DNA of 64,000 nt from an uncultured Alcaligenaceae bacterium. GTDB taxonomy: Bacteria > Pseudomonadota > Gammaproteobacteria > Burkholderiales > Burkholderiaceae_B. Under the pieces are notes generated by a model. The model saw nothing but the letters and a program-made list of their open reading frames with translations, was not told the origin of the DNA and did no database searches. A program made the position numbers and the translations under genes. Within the stretch, counting starts at the first letter, position 1. Every line of letters begins with the position of its first letter. Location: the NCBI GenBank assembly GCA_937908115.1, contig CALEQZ010000035.1, positions 16,442 to 80,441 on the forward strand. The letters are read 5' to 3'. Below are positions 1 to 9,239 of this stretch, one piece after another.

Positions 1-91
1 CCCTGCCTGGGGCCGTCGGCGCCCACGGCCGCATCTGGCCGGCGTACAGGCTTTTACCCCCAGCCAGGCAACTCCGGTTTACAGTACGCCC

Positions 92-1822
92 GTGTCATCG
101 ATAGCGCGATCCACGCCGGCCCGGCTCACTGCGCCGGCCACCAAGAAACTGCCCCGGCTGGCCTTGCTGGGCTTGGCCTTCGTCTATATCGTGGCGGGGC
201 TGTTCGGGCGCGACCCGTGGAAGACCGACGACGTGGTGGGCGTGGCGACCATGCTCACCGCCCTGCGGCAAGGCGCGGACGCCTGGCTGCTGCCCCAGGT
301 CGGCCACCTCGCCCACGCCCAAGACGGCCCGATGGTGACCTGGGTAGGCGCGCTGGCCATCTGGCTGGCCGGCCCGATCATCGGCGAACTGAACGCTGCG
401 CGGCTGCCCAACCTGCTGTGGTTCGGCCTGACGACCTGGGCGCTGTGGTACGGCACCTATCTGCTGGGCCGGCGTCCGGAAGCGCAGCCGCTCGCCCTGC
501 CCTTTGGCGGCGAGCCGACCGTGCGGGACTACGGCCGGATGCTGGCCGACGCCGCGCTGCTGTTGCTGATCGCCACGGCGGGCATCCTGCTGCGCACGCA
601 CGAAACCTCCGAAGTGCCGGCCATCATGGCCTTCCAGGCCACGGCCTATTACGCTGCCGCGCGCATGCTGGACCGCCCCCTGCTGGGCGCGGCCGTGCTC
701 GCCCTGTCCGTGGCCGGCGCTTTCCTGACCCGCTCCTGGCCGGGCACCCTGCCCATCGTGATCGCGCTGGGCCTGCTGCTGCAGCCGCGCAGTCCGCTGT
801 GGCCGGTGCGGCGCTGGCTGCTGGCTGCCATGGGCGTCGGGGCACTGCTGGCGCTGGCGTGGTGGATTCCGGCGGCGCGCACCAGCGAGTACTGGGTCCG
901 GAACTGGCAGCTCTGGAACGAATCGGTTTTCGGCGTGCCGCAGATCGGCGACGCCCTGCGCACGCTGCGTGACATGCCCTGGTTTTTGTGGCCAACCTGG
1001 CCGCTGGCGATCCTGGCGGTATGGCGCTGGCGCGACTGGCTGACCGCCCCGCACGTCTGGGTGCCGCTGTCCTTCGCGCTGGGCACGCTGCTGTTGCTGC
1101 CGGCCATGGTGCAGCCGTCCGAGCCAGAGTTCATGATGCTGGTCGTGCCGTGCGCCGTGCTGGCCGCGTTTTCGCTGCCCACCTTGCGCCGCGGCATCGT
1201 CAATACGCTGGACTGGTTCGCCGTCATGTGCTTTTCGCTGACGGCAGCCACGGTCTGGCTCGGATGGGTCGCGCTGCATTTCGGCTGGCCGCGCAAGATC
1301 GCGGGCAACATCGCCAGGCAGACGGCCGGGTTCGAGCCCCAAATATCCTGGCTGGCTTGCCTGGCTGCGGTGGCGGTGACGCTGGCCTGGGTGGCAGTCG
1401 TGCGCTGGCGCGTGCGCACCAAGCCGGCGGTGCTGTGGCGCGGCACCGTACTGTCGGCTTGCGGCCTGGCCACGACCTGGGTGCTGCTGGTACTGCTGTG
1501 GCTGCCGGCGGTCGATTACGCGCGCAGCTACCGGACCGTGTCCGCGGAGCTGGCCGAGGCGATCGAGCGTGAGCGCCGGCCAGGCGAATGCCTGCGCGCG
1601 CTCAGCGTAGGCGCCGGCCAGCGCGCGTCCTTCCTGGTCTTCGAAGGCATAGACTTCACCTACGATTCGGCTTGCACCCTGGTGCTGCAGCAGACCAGCC
1701 GGGAATCGGTGCGCGACGGCACGGCGGCCTATAGCGATAGCGCCGCCGTCCTGTGGGAAGGCAGCCGGCGGGCCGACCGGCACGAGCTGTTCCGCCTGCT
1801 GCGCGTGCCCGGTCGCAAATGA
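92..1822 (+). CDS. ArnT/PMT-like membrane glycosyltransferase
   Basis: Predicted inner-membrane glycosyltransferase of the GT39/ArnT-like superfamily, which uses a polyprenyl-phosphate sugar as donor to modify lipid A or another envelope acceptor; the real substrate cannot be read from sequence. The 576-residue protein has about ten hydrophobic segments spread over residues 25-480. An early periplasmic loop holds GRDPWKTDD (about residues 39-47), the place where this superfamily keeps its catalytic acidic residues. A soluble tail of about 95 residues follows the last membrane segment. The start is GTG. Its stop overlaps the ATG of the MATE gene, so the two are probably co-translated. Family membership is fairly secure, substrate unknown. 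Confidence 0.75.
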   Translation: MSSIARSTPARLTAPATKKLPRLALLGLAFVYIVAGLFGRDPWKTDDVVGVATMLTALRQGADAWLLPQVGHLAHAQDGPMVTWVGALAIWLAGPIIGELNAARLPNLLWFGLTTWALWYGTYLLGRRPEAQPLALPFGGEPTVRDYGRMLADAALLLLIATAGILLRTHETSEVPAIMAFQATAYYAAARMLDRPLLGAAVLALSVAGAFLTRSWPGTLPIVIALGLLLQPRSPLWPVRRWLLAAMGVGALLALAWWIPAARTSEYWVRNWQLWNESVFGVPQIGDALRTLRDMPWFLWPTWPLAILAVWRWRDWLTAPHVWVPLSFALGTLLLLPAMVQPSEPEFMMLVVPCAVLAAFSLPTLRRGIVNTLDWFAVMCFSLTAATVWLGWVALHFGWPRKIAGNIARQTAGFEPQISWLACLAAVAVTLAWVAVVRWRVRTKPAVLWRGTVLSACGLATTWVLLVLLWLPAVDYARSYRTVSAELAEAIERERRPGECLRALSVGAGQRASFLVFEGIDFTYDSACTLVLQQTSRESVRDGTAAYSDSAAVLWEGSRRADRHELFRLLRVPGRK

Positions 1823-3222
1823 GCGCCGAAGTTTCCGGCAGCAGCCGGCGCGAGCTGCTGGGCCGCATCGTGCGACAGGCCTGGCCCGTACTGGTCAGCC
1901 AGTGGGCGGGCATTTCCTTCGGCGTGCTCGACACCGCCATGACCGGACACGCCAGCCCGGCCGATTTGGCCGCCATGGGGTTGGCTGCTTCGATCTACAT
2001 CACCGTATTCGTCGGGCTGATGGGCGTGGTGCATGCGCTCATCCCCATCCTAGCCCAGCATTTCGGCGCCGGCAGGCTGGCCGAGGTGGGCGCGACGTGG
2101 GGCCAGGGCATATGGCTGGCGCTGGCGCTGTCTGCCTGCGGCGCCGCGGTGCTGCTCTTTCCCGAGGCTTGGCTGACGATCTCCGGCGCGGTCGCCCCGC
2201 AGGTGCAGGCGCTGGTCTCGGGCTACCTGAAGGCGCTGGCCGTGGCGCTGCCGGCGGCGCTGATGTTCCGCACCGTCTATGCGCTGGGCAACGCGGTATC
2301 ACGCCCCAAAGTGGTCATGACCATCAACCTCGCCGCGGTAGGTGTCAAGGCCCTGTGCAACGGGTTGCTGATCTATGGGTCGCTGGGCTTGCCCGCGCTG
2401 GGGGCGGTCGGCGCCGGCGTGTCCACCGCCATCGCGTCCTGGTTCAGCTTGGCCGCGGGGCTGTGGGTACTATCCCATGACCCGGCATTCGCCCGCTTCG
2501 GCTTGCGCCTGGGCCGACCGCGCTGGGCAGCGCAGCGCGAGTTGCTGCGCCTGGGCCTGCCCATGGGCGGATCCTATCTGGTGGAGGTGATCGCCTTCAC
2601 CTTCATGGCGCTGCTCGTGGCGCGCGAAGGCACCTTCGTCACCGGCGGCCACCAAATCCTGGCCAACCTGGCCGCGCTTTGCTACATGATGCCGATGGCC
2701 CTGGGCGTGGCCGGCGCCTCGCTGGCTGCCCAGGCGATCGGCGCGCAAGACCCGCGGCTGGCTGCCCGCACGGGGTCGGTCACGCTGGCGCTGGCACTTG
2801 CCGGCGCGCTGCTGACCGCCGCCATCGTATATGGCGGGCGGCAAACCATCGTCGGCCTATACACCAGCGATGCACAGGTTGCCACCGTGGCCTTGGCGCT
2901 GCTGCCCATCTTGCCGCTCTTTCACCTGTCCGACGCGATGCAATGCGTCTCGTCGTACCTGCTGCGCGCCTACAAGGTAGCGCTGGTGCCCATGCTGATC
3001 CAGGCGGTGTCGCTGCTGCTCTTTGGCCTGGTCGGCGGGTGGTGGCTGGCGTTCGGGTCGGGCAGGCACAGCCTGGCTGCGCTGCGCGGCGTGCTGCCCG
3101 ACCAAGCGCCCGCGGGCGCCTCGGTCATGTGGGCCATGGCAGCCCTGGGCTTGGCGCTGTCGGCGGCCCTGCTCTACGGTTGGTACCGCCGGGTCGCGCT
3201 CAACGCGGCCGCTTGTCGATGA
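1819..3222 (+). CDS. MATE family multidrug/sodium exporter (NorM-like)
   Basis: Multidrug and toxin extrusion family transporter, expected to export organic cations or other metabolites in exchange for Na+ or H+. The 467-residue product has the usual length and about twelve hydrophobic helices in two homologous halves; an early segment contains QWAGISFGVLDTAMTGHASP, the typical first MATE helix and loop. I chose the ATG at 1819 because it overlaps the upstream TGA (ATGA); an in-frame start at 1753 would only add residues encoded inside the glycosyltransferase gene. The 3' end overlaps the 3' end of convergent paaK by 23 bases. Family call is secure, substrate is not known. Confidence 0.85.
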   Translation: MSAEVSGSSRRELLGRIVRQAWPVLVSQWAGISFGVLDTAMTGHASPADLAAMGLAASIYITVFVGLMGVVHALIPILAQHFGAGRLAEVGATWGQGIWLALALSACGAAVLLFPEAWLTISGAVAPQVQALVSGYLKALAVALPAALMFRTVYALGNAVSRPKVVMTINLAAVGVKALCNGLLIYGSLGLPALGAVGAGVSTAIASWFSLAAGLWVLSHDPAFARFGLRLGRPRWAAQRELLRLGLPMGGSYLVEVIAFTFMALLVAREGTFVTGGHQILANLAALCYMMPMALGVAGASLAAQAIGAQDPRLAARTGSVTLALALAGALLTAAIVYGGRQTIVGLYTSDAQVATVALALLPILPLFHLSDAMQCVSSYLLRAYKVALVPMLIQAVSLLLFGLVGGWWLAFGSGRHSLAALRGVLPDQAPAGASVMWAMAALGLALSAALLYGWYRRVALNAAACR

Positions 3223-4519
3223 CGCGCCGGGCCTTGCCGGTCAGGGTGCGCTCGACGCTGCCGCTGGGCATGACTTGCACCCTGGCGGTCACGCCTATGT
3301 AAGCCTTGATCGACTGTTGCAACCGCTCGGCGAGCTTGTCGCGGTCTGCCCCGGATAGGTGGTCGAATTCGCTGCGCACCTCGGTCAGCACCTCCAGTTC
3401 GTCCAGGTGTCCGGTGCGCGTCAGCACCAGCTGGTAGTGCGGGGCCAGCTCGGCGATCTTCAGGACCAACTCCTCGACCTGGGTGGGAAACAGGTTCACG
3501 CCGCGCACGATCAGCATATCGTCGCTGCGGCCGGTGATCTTGCCGATGCGGCGCATGCTGCGCGCCGTGGGCGGCAGCAAGCGGGTCAGGTCGCGCGTGC
3601 GGTAGCGAATGACCGGCATGGCCTCCTTGGTCAGCGACGTGAACACCAGCTCGCCGGGCTCGCCATCCGGCACCGGCTGGCCGGTGACTGGGTCGATGAT
3701 CTCGGGATAGAAATGGTCCTCCCAGATCACCGGGCCGTCCTTGGCCTCCACGCACTCGCTGGCCACGCCCGGGCCCATGACTTCCGACAGCCCGTAGATG
3801 TCGACCGCGTCGATGCCGGCCTGCGCTTGCATGTCGGCGCGCATCTGCTCGGTCCAGGGCTCGGCGCCGAAGATGCCGGCGCGCAGCGACGTGCTGCGCG
3901 GATCGATGCCTTGGCGGCGCATCTCCTCCAGGATGTTGCAGAAGTAGGATGGCGTGACCATGATGATGTCCGGCCGGAAATCCTGGATCAGTTGCACCTG
4001 CTTTTCGGTCTGGCCGCCGGACATGGGGATGACCGTGCAGCCGAGCTTCTCGGCGCCGTAGTGGGCGCCTAAGCCGCCCGTGAACAGGCCATAGCCGTAG
4101 GCCACGTGCACGATGTCGCCCGGCTTGCCGCCGGCGGCTCGGATCGACCGCGCCACGAGCTGCGCCCAGTTCTCGATGTCGCGCTGCGTGTAGCCAACCA
4201 CGGTGGGCTTGCCGGTCGTGCCGCTGGAGGCGTGCACGCGCACGACCTGCTCGCGCGGAACGGCGAACATGCCGAACGGGTAGTTCTCGCGCAGGTCCTG
4301 CTTGGTGGTGAAGGGAAACTTCGCCAGGTCCGCAAGCGTCTTCAGGTCGTCGGGATGCACCCCCGCTGCGTCGAAGGCCTTGCGGTAATGTGGCACGTTG
4401 GCGTAGGCGTGCGCCAGCGTCCAACGCAGCCGCTCGAGCTGCAACGCCTCGATCTCGTCGCGGCTGGCGTGTTCGATGGGGTGCAGCCCGGGACGGCGGG
4501 TGGCGGTGGCCGTATTCAT
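3200..4519 (-). CDS. paaK: phenylacetate-CoA ligase
   Basis: Activates phenylacetate with ATP and CoA to phenylacetyl-CoA, the entry step of the aerobic phenylacetate pathway. The 439-residue protein is of normal PaaK length. The adenylate-forming core motif SSGTTGKPT is at residues 98-106, a YGLSEVMGPG motif lies in the middle, and GVNLFPTQVEE marks the C-terminal domain that swings to the thioesterification state. A strong ribosome binding site (GAGGAGA) precedes the ATG. It is the last gene of the paa operon, 74 bases after paaI, and its end overlaps the end of the convergent MATE gene. Confidence 0.95.
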   Translation of the reverse strand: MNTATATRRPGLHPIEHASRDEIEALQLERLRWTLAHAYANVPHYRKAFDAAGVHPDDLKTLADLAKFPFTTKQDLRENYPFGMFAVPREQVVRVHASSGTTGKPTVVGYTQRDIENWAQLVARSIRAAGGKPGDIVHVAYGYGLFTGGLGAHYGAEKLGCTVIPMSGGQTEKQVQLIQDFRPDIIMVTPSYFCNILEEMRRQGIDPRSTSLRAGIFGAEPWTEQMRADMQAQAGIDAVDIYGLSEVMGPGVASECVEAKDGPVIWEDHFYPEIIDPVTGQPVPDGEPGELVFTSLTKEAMPVIRYRTRDLTRLLPPTARSMRRIGKITGRSDDMLIVRGVNLFPTQVEELVLKIAELAPHYQLVLTRTGHLDELEVLTEVRSEFDHLSGADRDKLAERLQQSIKAYIGVTARVQVMPSGSVERTLTGKARRVIDKRPR

Positions 4520-4593
4520 CGTTGTCTCCTCTCGCTCTCTCGATTCTGCGTGGTCGGCGGCAGGGGTTGCTTTTCTTGCGCCCGTAGCGGGGT

Positions 4594-5067
4594 TCAGCTT
4601 GGGTCGGACGATCCGATCACCTGCCCGGTGATGCGGTAGGACCGCCCACGGAACAGGGCGATGTTGCGCCCGTCCTGGTTAGTCACGACGACGTCATAGA
4701 CGCCGGTGCGGCCGGCGAGCGAGCGCTCCTGCGCGCGGGCGGTCAGCATGTCGCCCTCATGGGCGGGCGCTAGGTAATCGATGGTGCAACCCGAGGCCAC
4801 GGTGGCTTGGTTGCGCGAATTGCAGGCGAACGCAAAGGTGCTGTCGGCCAGCGCGAAAATGAACCCGCCGTGGCAGGTCTTGTGGCCGTTGAGCATGTCC
4901 GCGCGCACGCGCATGGTCATGCTGGCATGACCAGGGCCAATGGACACGAGCTTCATGCCCAGCCCCTGCGAGGCCGCATCGGCGGCATACATGGCCGCGC
5001 CCGCCGCCTGCGCAAGCGCCTGGGGATCGTCCGGCACGGGTGCCGCTTGGCTGCCGTCGCCCATCAT
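4594..5067 (-). CDS. paaI: hydroxyphenylacetyl-CoA thioesterase PaaI
   Basis: Hotdog-fold thioesterase that hydrolyses ring-hydroxylated phenylacetyl-CoA and is thought to free CoA trapped in dead-end products of the pathway. The 157-residue protein carries HGGFIFALADSTFAFACNS, in which the Asp of ALAD is the catalytic acid of the PaaI branch. Translation begins at one of two tandem ATG codons (5067 or 5064) that overlap the paaG stop, so it is coupled to paaG. Older papers call this gene paaD in some species; the fold and the neighbours make the identity clear. Confidence 0.92.
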   Translation of the reverse strand: MMGDGSQAAPVPDDPQALAQAAGAAMYAADAASQGLGMKLVSIGPGHASMTMRVRADMLNGHKTCHGGFIFALADSTFAFACNSRNQATVASGCTIDYLAPAHEGDMLTARAQERSLAGRTGVYDVVVTNQDGRNIALFRGRSYRITGQVIGSSDPS

Positions 5068-5852
5068 TGCCCCTTGAATTTCGGTTCGCGCTTTTCCAGG
5101 AAGGCCGATACGCCTTCGGCGTAGTCGGCGCTGCGCCCCAGTTCGCGCATCAGGTCCCGCTCCAGGTCGAGCTGCTCATCCAGCGTGTTGTCCAGGCTGG
5201 CGTCGAGCGCCCGCTTGGTGGCCGCCAGCCCGCGCGTGGGCGCCTGGGCAAAATGGACGGCCAGCCGCTGCAGTTCGGCCTCGAATGCATCGTCAGCCAC
5301 GCAGCGCCAGATCAGCCCCCAATCCTCGGCCTGCCGCGCGCTGATCCGATCGCCCAGCATGGCCAGCCCGAAAGCGCGCGCCCGCCCGACGAGCCGCGGC
5401 AGCATGTAGGTGCCGCCGGTGTCGGGCAGCAGCCCCAGACGGCAGAACGACTGGATGAAGCTGGCGGACTCCTTGGCGATGACGATGTCGCCGGCCAGCG
5501 CCAGGTTGGCGCCCGCACCGGCAGCCACGCCGTTGACGCCCACGATCACCGGCATGGGTAGCGCGCGCAGGCGCCGCACCAGCGGCGCGTAGAAGCGTTC
5601 GATCGTCGAGCCCAGGTCGACCGGCTCGGCACCCGGCGCCATCTGGCGCTCGCCCAGGTCCTGGCCGGCGCAAAAGCCGCGGCCGGCGCCAGTGATCACC
5701 AGCACGCGGGCCCCTTGGCCTTCGACTTTGCCCAGCGCATCGGCGACCTCGCCGTGCATGCGCGCGGTAAAGCTATTGAGTTTTTCCGGCCGGTTCAGCG
5801 TCAGCCGCGCGATACCGTCCGACAGGTCGAAAAGGATGTCCTCGTAAGTCAT
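5064..5852 (-). CDS. paaG: 1,2-epoxyphenylacetyl-CoA isomerase PaaG
   Basis: Crotonase-family enzyme that isomerises the ring 1,2-epoxide of phenylacetyl-CoA to the oxepin form, and may later move a double bond during beta-oxidation. The 262-residue protein has the CoA and oxyanion loop GAGRGFCAGQDLGER and the catalytic-region motif DTGGTYMLPRLVGRARA, which is typical of PaaG rather than PaaF. It lies between paaN (9 bases upstream) and paaI (4-base overlap). An AGGAG-like sequence precedes the chosen ATG. PaaB is an old name for the same protein. Confidence 0.93.
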   Translation of the reverse strand: MTYEDILFDLSDGIARLTLNRPEKLNSFTARMHGEVADALGKVEGQGARVLVITGAGRGFCAGQDLGERQMAPGAEPVDLGSTIERFYAPLVRRLRALPMPVIVGVNGVAAGAGANLALAGDIVIAKESASFIQSFCRLGLLPDTGGTYMLPRLVGRARAFGLAMLGDRISARQAEDWGLIWRCVADDAFEAELQRLAVHFAQAPTRGLAATKRALDASLDNTLDEQLDLERDLMRELGRSADYAEGVSAFLEKREPKFKGQ

Positions 5853-5861
5853 GCATCGCTC

Positions 5862-7541
5862 CTATGCCGCGGCCGGCTGCACGTGCCTGCGCGTCTGTAC
5901 CACGCGGAAACGGTTGGCCACGAAGGCACCGTCGCACAGGGATGCATTGGCCGCCGGGTTCGCGCCGGTGCCATGAAAGTCGCTGAAGGCCGCAGACTGG
6001 TTGACGAACACCGGCCCCGTAAGATTAAGCGACAACGCCACGCCTGCCATTTCTGCGACCTCGCGCACCTGCTCGGCCACCCCGGCATCGGTGGTATAGG
6101 CCGACAGCGTCATCGCGCCGTGCTCGCGCGCCACGCGGCCGGCCAGTTCCAGGCTGTGGGCGGTCGAATCGGTGGCGACCACGAAGGCGACCGGGCCGAA
6201 CCATTCGCGCAGGATAGCCTCGTTGCCGGCACGCGCCGAAAGCAGCAGGGGCGTGCGCACGCGCGCGCCGGCAAACTGTGGATGCGCCAGGCTGCGGCTG
6301 TCGGCGATGACCGGCAGTCCGAGCGCACGCGCCTGCTCGATGCGCGCAGCCACGGCCTCGCTTTGGATGGCGCCGGTCAGTTCGACCGCCTTGGCCGGGT
6401 CGGCCGTCAGCTTTTCCAGCGCCGCGGCCAGCCCCCGGGCGACCTCATCGAAGGTCATGCGCCCCTGCGGCGTGACGATGCCGCCGGCGGGCACGTAAAT
6501 GTTCTGCGGCGCGGTGCACATCTGCCCCGAATACAGCGCCAAGGAAAACGCCAGGTTGCGCGCCATGCCCGGAAAATCGTCGGTCGAATCGACGATGACC
6601 TGGTTGACCCCGGCCTTTTCGGTGTAGACCTGGGCCTGGCGCGCGTTCGCTTCCAGCCACTGCCCGTTGGCAGAGCTGCCGGTAAAGTCGATGATCTTGA
6701 CCTCCGGCCGCAGCGCAAGCGCCTGTGGCGTATCGTCGCCGGCCTCGTGCGCAGCCAACTGCACCACGTCCGGGTCCAGGCCCGCCTCGCCAAGCACCTC
6801 GCGCGCGACCTGCACGGTGATCGCCAGCGGCAGGATGGCCGAAGGATGGGGCTTGACGATGACGGTATTGCCGGTAGCCAGGCTGGCGAACAGGCCGGGA
6901 TAGCCGTTCCAGGTCGGGAAGGTGGCGCAGCCGATGACCAGCGCCGTGCCGCGCGGCACGATGGAAAAACGCTTTTCCATGCGGATCGGCTCATGCTTGC
7001 CTTGGGGTTTTTCCCAGATGACCGACTCGGGCACGGCCGACATTTCGCGCCAGGCATAGGCCACGGCTTCCAGCCCGCGGTCCTGGGCATGCGGCCCGCC
7101 TGCCTGGAAGGCCATCATGAAGCCTTGGCCAGTGGTGTGCTGCACGGCGTGGGCAAGCTCGAAGCTGCGCTTGTTCAGCCGCTGCAGGATCTCCAGGCAC
7201 ACCCCCACCCACGCGCGCGGGCCGGCGCGACGCCAAGCCTGGCCGGCCCGCTCGGCCGCCGCGACCAGGGCCTGCGGCGAGATGCGCGGATAGGTGATGC
7301 CCAGCGCAAAGCCGTAGGGCGACGCCTCGCCGCCCACGGCCCCCATGTCGCCCTCGACCTGCAAGGCGAAGGGCTTGTTCAGCTGCGCCTCGAAAGCGAC
7401 GCGGCCTTGCTCGGCCGCAGCCTCGCCGTAGACGCGCGGGCTGGGCGACTCGGGAAACGGACTCCAGTAGGCGCGGCTGGCGATCGCCGCCAGCGCCTGC
7501 TGCAGCATCTCCTGGTGGCGTTCGAACAGATCCGGTTGCAC
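5862..7541 (-). CDS. paaN: PaaN-type aldehyde dehydrogenase of phenylacetate degradation
   Basis: Aldehyde dehydrogenase of the stand-alone PaaN type, inferred to oxidise the semialdehyde formed when the oxepin-CoA ring is opened. The 559-residue protein has the substrate-side Asn region FPTWNGYPGLF, the nucleotide-loop motif FTGSSANGQ and the catalytic Cys in SGQMCTAPQN. It lacks the C-terminal MaoC-like hydratase domain found in E. coli PaaZ, so ring hydrolysis must be done by another protein. I chose the GTG at 7541 because AAAGGAGAT lies just upstream; a longer in-frame reading to 7868 runs into paaE and has no support. Confidence 0.9.
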   Translation of the reverse strand: MQPDLFERHQEMLQQALAAIASRAYWSPFPESPSPRVYGEAAAEQGRVAFEAQLNKPFALQVEGDMGAVGGEASPYGFALGITYPRISPQALVAAAERAGQAWRRAGPRAWVGVCLEILQRLNKRSFELAHAVQHTTGQGFMMAFQAGGPHAQDRGLEAVAYAWREMSAVPESVIWEKPQGKHEPIRMEKRFSIVPRGTALVIGCATFPTWNGYPGLFASLATGNTVIVKPHPSAILPLAITVQVAREVLGEAGLDPDVVQLAAHEAGDDTPQALALRPEVKIIDFTGSSANGQWLEANARQAQVYTEKAGVNQVIVDSTDDFPGMARNLAFSLALYSGQMCTAPQNIYVPAGGIVTPQGRMTFDEVARGLAAALEKLTADPAKAVELTGAIQSEAVAARIEQARALGLPVIADSRSLAHPQFAGARVRTPLLLSARAGNEAILREWFGPVAFVVATDSTAHSLELAGRVAREHGAMTLSAYTTDAGVAEQVREVAEMAGVALSLNLTGPVFVNQSAAFSDFHGTGANPAANASLCDGAFVANRFRVVQTRRHVQPAAA

Positions 7542-7585
7542 GTCGATATCTCCTTTGGTCGAGCGCGGCGCCAGGCGCCGCGCCT

Positions 7586-8677
7586 TCAGGTTTCCTGGTC
7601 GAAATCCAGCACCAGCCGGTCGCTGACCGGGTAGCTCTGGCAGGTCAGCACGAAACCGCGGGCGATTTCGTAGTCTTCGAGCGCGAAGTTCGCGTCCATG
7701 TCGACTTCGCCTTCGACGACCTTGCAGCGACAGGTCGAGCATACGCCGCCCTTGCAGGAATACGGCAGTTCTATGCCTTGCGCAAGCGCCGCGTCGAGCA
7801 CGCTGTGGCGGTTCTTGTCGATGACGAAGCTGCGGCTGCGCCCGTCCTGCACCACGGTCACCTCGCACTGCCCCTTGCCGGGCGCAAGCCGGGGCTCCAC
7901 GCCAGTGCGCAGCGCGCGCGGGCCGCGCGGCGCGCCGAACAGCTCGAACTTGATGCGATCACGCGGCACGCCCTTGCGCTGCAGGCTTTGCACCACTTCT
8001 TCGGTCATGGACTGGGGGCCGCACACGAACGCGTAGTCGATGCTTGCCGGATCCAGCCAGACGGTCAGCAGCCGCTCGACCTTGGCTCCATCCAGCCTGC
8101 CGTTGAATAGCTCGATGTCCTGAACCTCCCGGCTCATGACGTAGATGACCGAGAACCGGTCCATGTAGCGGTTCTTCAGATCTTCGATCTCTTCGCGCAG
8201 CAGCACGGCCGACGACGCCCGGTTGCCGTAGAACAGCGTAAAGCGGCTGTGCGGCTCGATTTCCAGCGCCGACTTCACCAGCGAAAACACCGGCGTGATC
8301 CCGCTGCCCACGGCGAAGGCGGCGTAATGGCGGCGGCTGGCCGGGTCGAAGTCGACGGTGAAGTTGCCCGCCGGCCCCATGACGTCGACCGCGTGCCCCG
8401 GTGCGAGCTCACGGTTGGCCCAGGACGAGAACACGCCGTCGTCGACGCGCTTGATCGCCACGCGCAGCCGGCCGTCGCCGGGCGCGGCGCAGATCGAATA
8501 CGAACGCCGCTGCTCCTGGCCGTCTATGACGGCGCGCAACGTCAAATATTGGCCAGGCCGGAAGGCAAACGCCGGCGCCAATGCCGGCGGCACGTCGAAG
8601 GTAACGACAATGGCGTCGCGCGTGTTGCGCGACACATCCCTGACCGTCAAGGTGTGGAACTGCGATACAGCACTCAT
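7586..8677 (-). CDS. paaE: phenylacetyl-CoA epoxidase reductase subunit PaaE
   Basis: NAD(P)H-dependent flavo-iron-sulfur reductase that feeds electrons to the PaaABC epoxidase. The 363-residue protein has an N-terminal ferredoxin-reductase module with the FAD motif RRSYSICAAP and the nucleotide motif GSGITPVFSLVKSAL, then a plant-type 2Fe-2S domain with SCKGGVCSTCRC and a fourth Cys in LTCQSYP. I took the ATG at 8677, four bases after the paaD stop, rather than the longer reading to 8833 inside paaD; it gives the usual family length. Confidence 0.95.
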   Translation of the reverse strand: MSAVSQFHTLTVRDVSRNTRDAIVVTFDVPPALAPAFAFRPGQYLTLRAVIDGQEQRRSYSICAAPGDGRLRVAIKRVDDGVFSSWANRELAPGHAVDVMGPAGNFTVDFDPASRRHYAAFAVGSGITPVFSLVKSALEIEPHSRFTLFYGNRASSAVLLREEIEDLKNRYMDRFSVIYVMSREVQDIELFNGRLDGAKVERLLTVWLDPASIDYAFVCGPQSMTEEVVQSLQRKGVPRDRIKFELFGAPRGPRALRTGVEPRLAPGKGQCEVTVVQDGRSRSFVIDKNRHSVLDAALAQGIELPYSCKGGVCSTCRCKVVEGEVDMDANFALEDYEIARGFVLTCQSYPVSDRLVLDFDQET

Positions 8678-8681
8678 CGGG

Positions 8682-9239
8682 CTAATGCGGCTTGAAGTAA
8701 TCGAACGGCTCGCGACAGGCGTGGCAACGGTAAAGGGCCTTGCACGCGGTGGAGCCGAAGCCGCTGACCAGGCTGGTGTCGCGCGACCCGCAGCGCGGGC
8801 ACGCCACCCTGGGAGCCATGCGGCGCCAGGCAATGCCCGAGACGTCCACGGCCTGCTCGGCAGGCGGCGCGATGCCGTAGCCGCGCAAGGCTTGCCGCGC
8901 GCGCTCGGTCATCCAGTCCGTGGTCCAGGGCGGCGCCAGGCGCGTGTCGACGCGTACCTTGGCCACGCCTTGCCGGTGCAGCGCCTGCTCGATGCCGCGA
9001 CGGATTTCCTGCATGGCCGGGCAGCCCGAATACGTCGGCGTGATGGTGACCACGCAGACATCGCCTTCCCAGGCGACGTCGCGCACCACGCCCAGGTCGA
9101 CCACGGACAGCACGGGGATCTCCGGATCCGACACATCGTGCAGCCAGCGCAGCACCTGCTGCGGCTCGGCAAACGAAGGGTTGGGCGGCGCCGGCGCGGT
9201 GGCCCCGTCCCGCGCGCCGTGCCCGGGCGCGTTCACCAT
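8682..9239 (-). CDS. paaD: phenylacetyl-CoA epoxidase assembly protein PaaD
   Basis: MIP18/DUF59-family protein needed for a functional epoxidase, probably in metal or Fe-S cluster assembly of the PaaE/PaaA system. The 185-residue product has the DUF59 core (DPEIPVLSVVDLGVVRDV, then TPTYSGCPAM with the conserved Cys) and a C-terminal zinc-ribbon-like CPRCG...CHAC, also seen in E. coli PaaD. The ATG at 9239 overlaps the paaC stop, which decides the start over a longer reading into paaC. An Ala/Pro-rich N-terminal stretch of about 25 residues precedes the core. Confidence 0.93.
   Translation of the reverse strand: MVNAPGHGARDGATAPAPPNPSFAEPQQVLRWLHDVSDPEIPVLSVVDLGVVRDVAWEGDVCVVTITPTYSGCPAMQEIRRGIEQALHRQGVAKVRVDTRLAPPWTTDWMTERARQALRGYGIAPPAEQAVDVSGIAWRRMAPRVACPRCGSRDTSLVSGFGSTACKALYRCHACREPFDYFKPH

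Noticed and set aside
1..91. A gene or promoter before the glycosyltransferase
   Set aside because: Too short and no clear -10/-35 pair or frame could be supported.
95..1783. Long minus-strand frame opposite the glycosyltransferase
   Set aside because: Composition is low-complexity Gln/Arg/Gly, as expected for a shadow in high-GC DNA.
5715..7634. 639-residue plus-strand frame opposite paaN
   Set aside because: Antisense shadow of a well-supported gene; no domain, no ribosome binding site.
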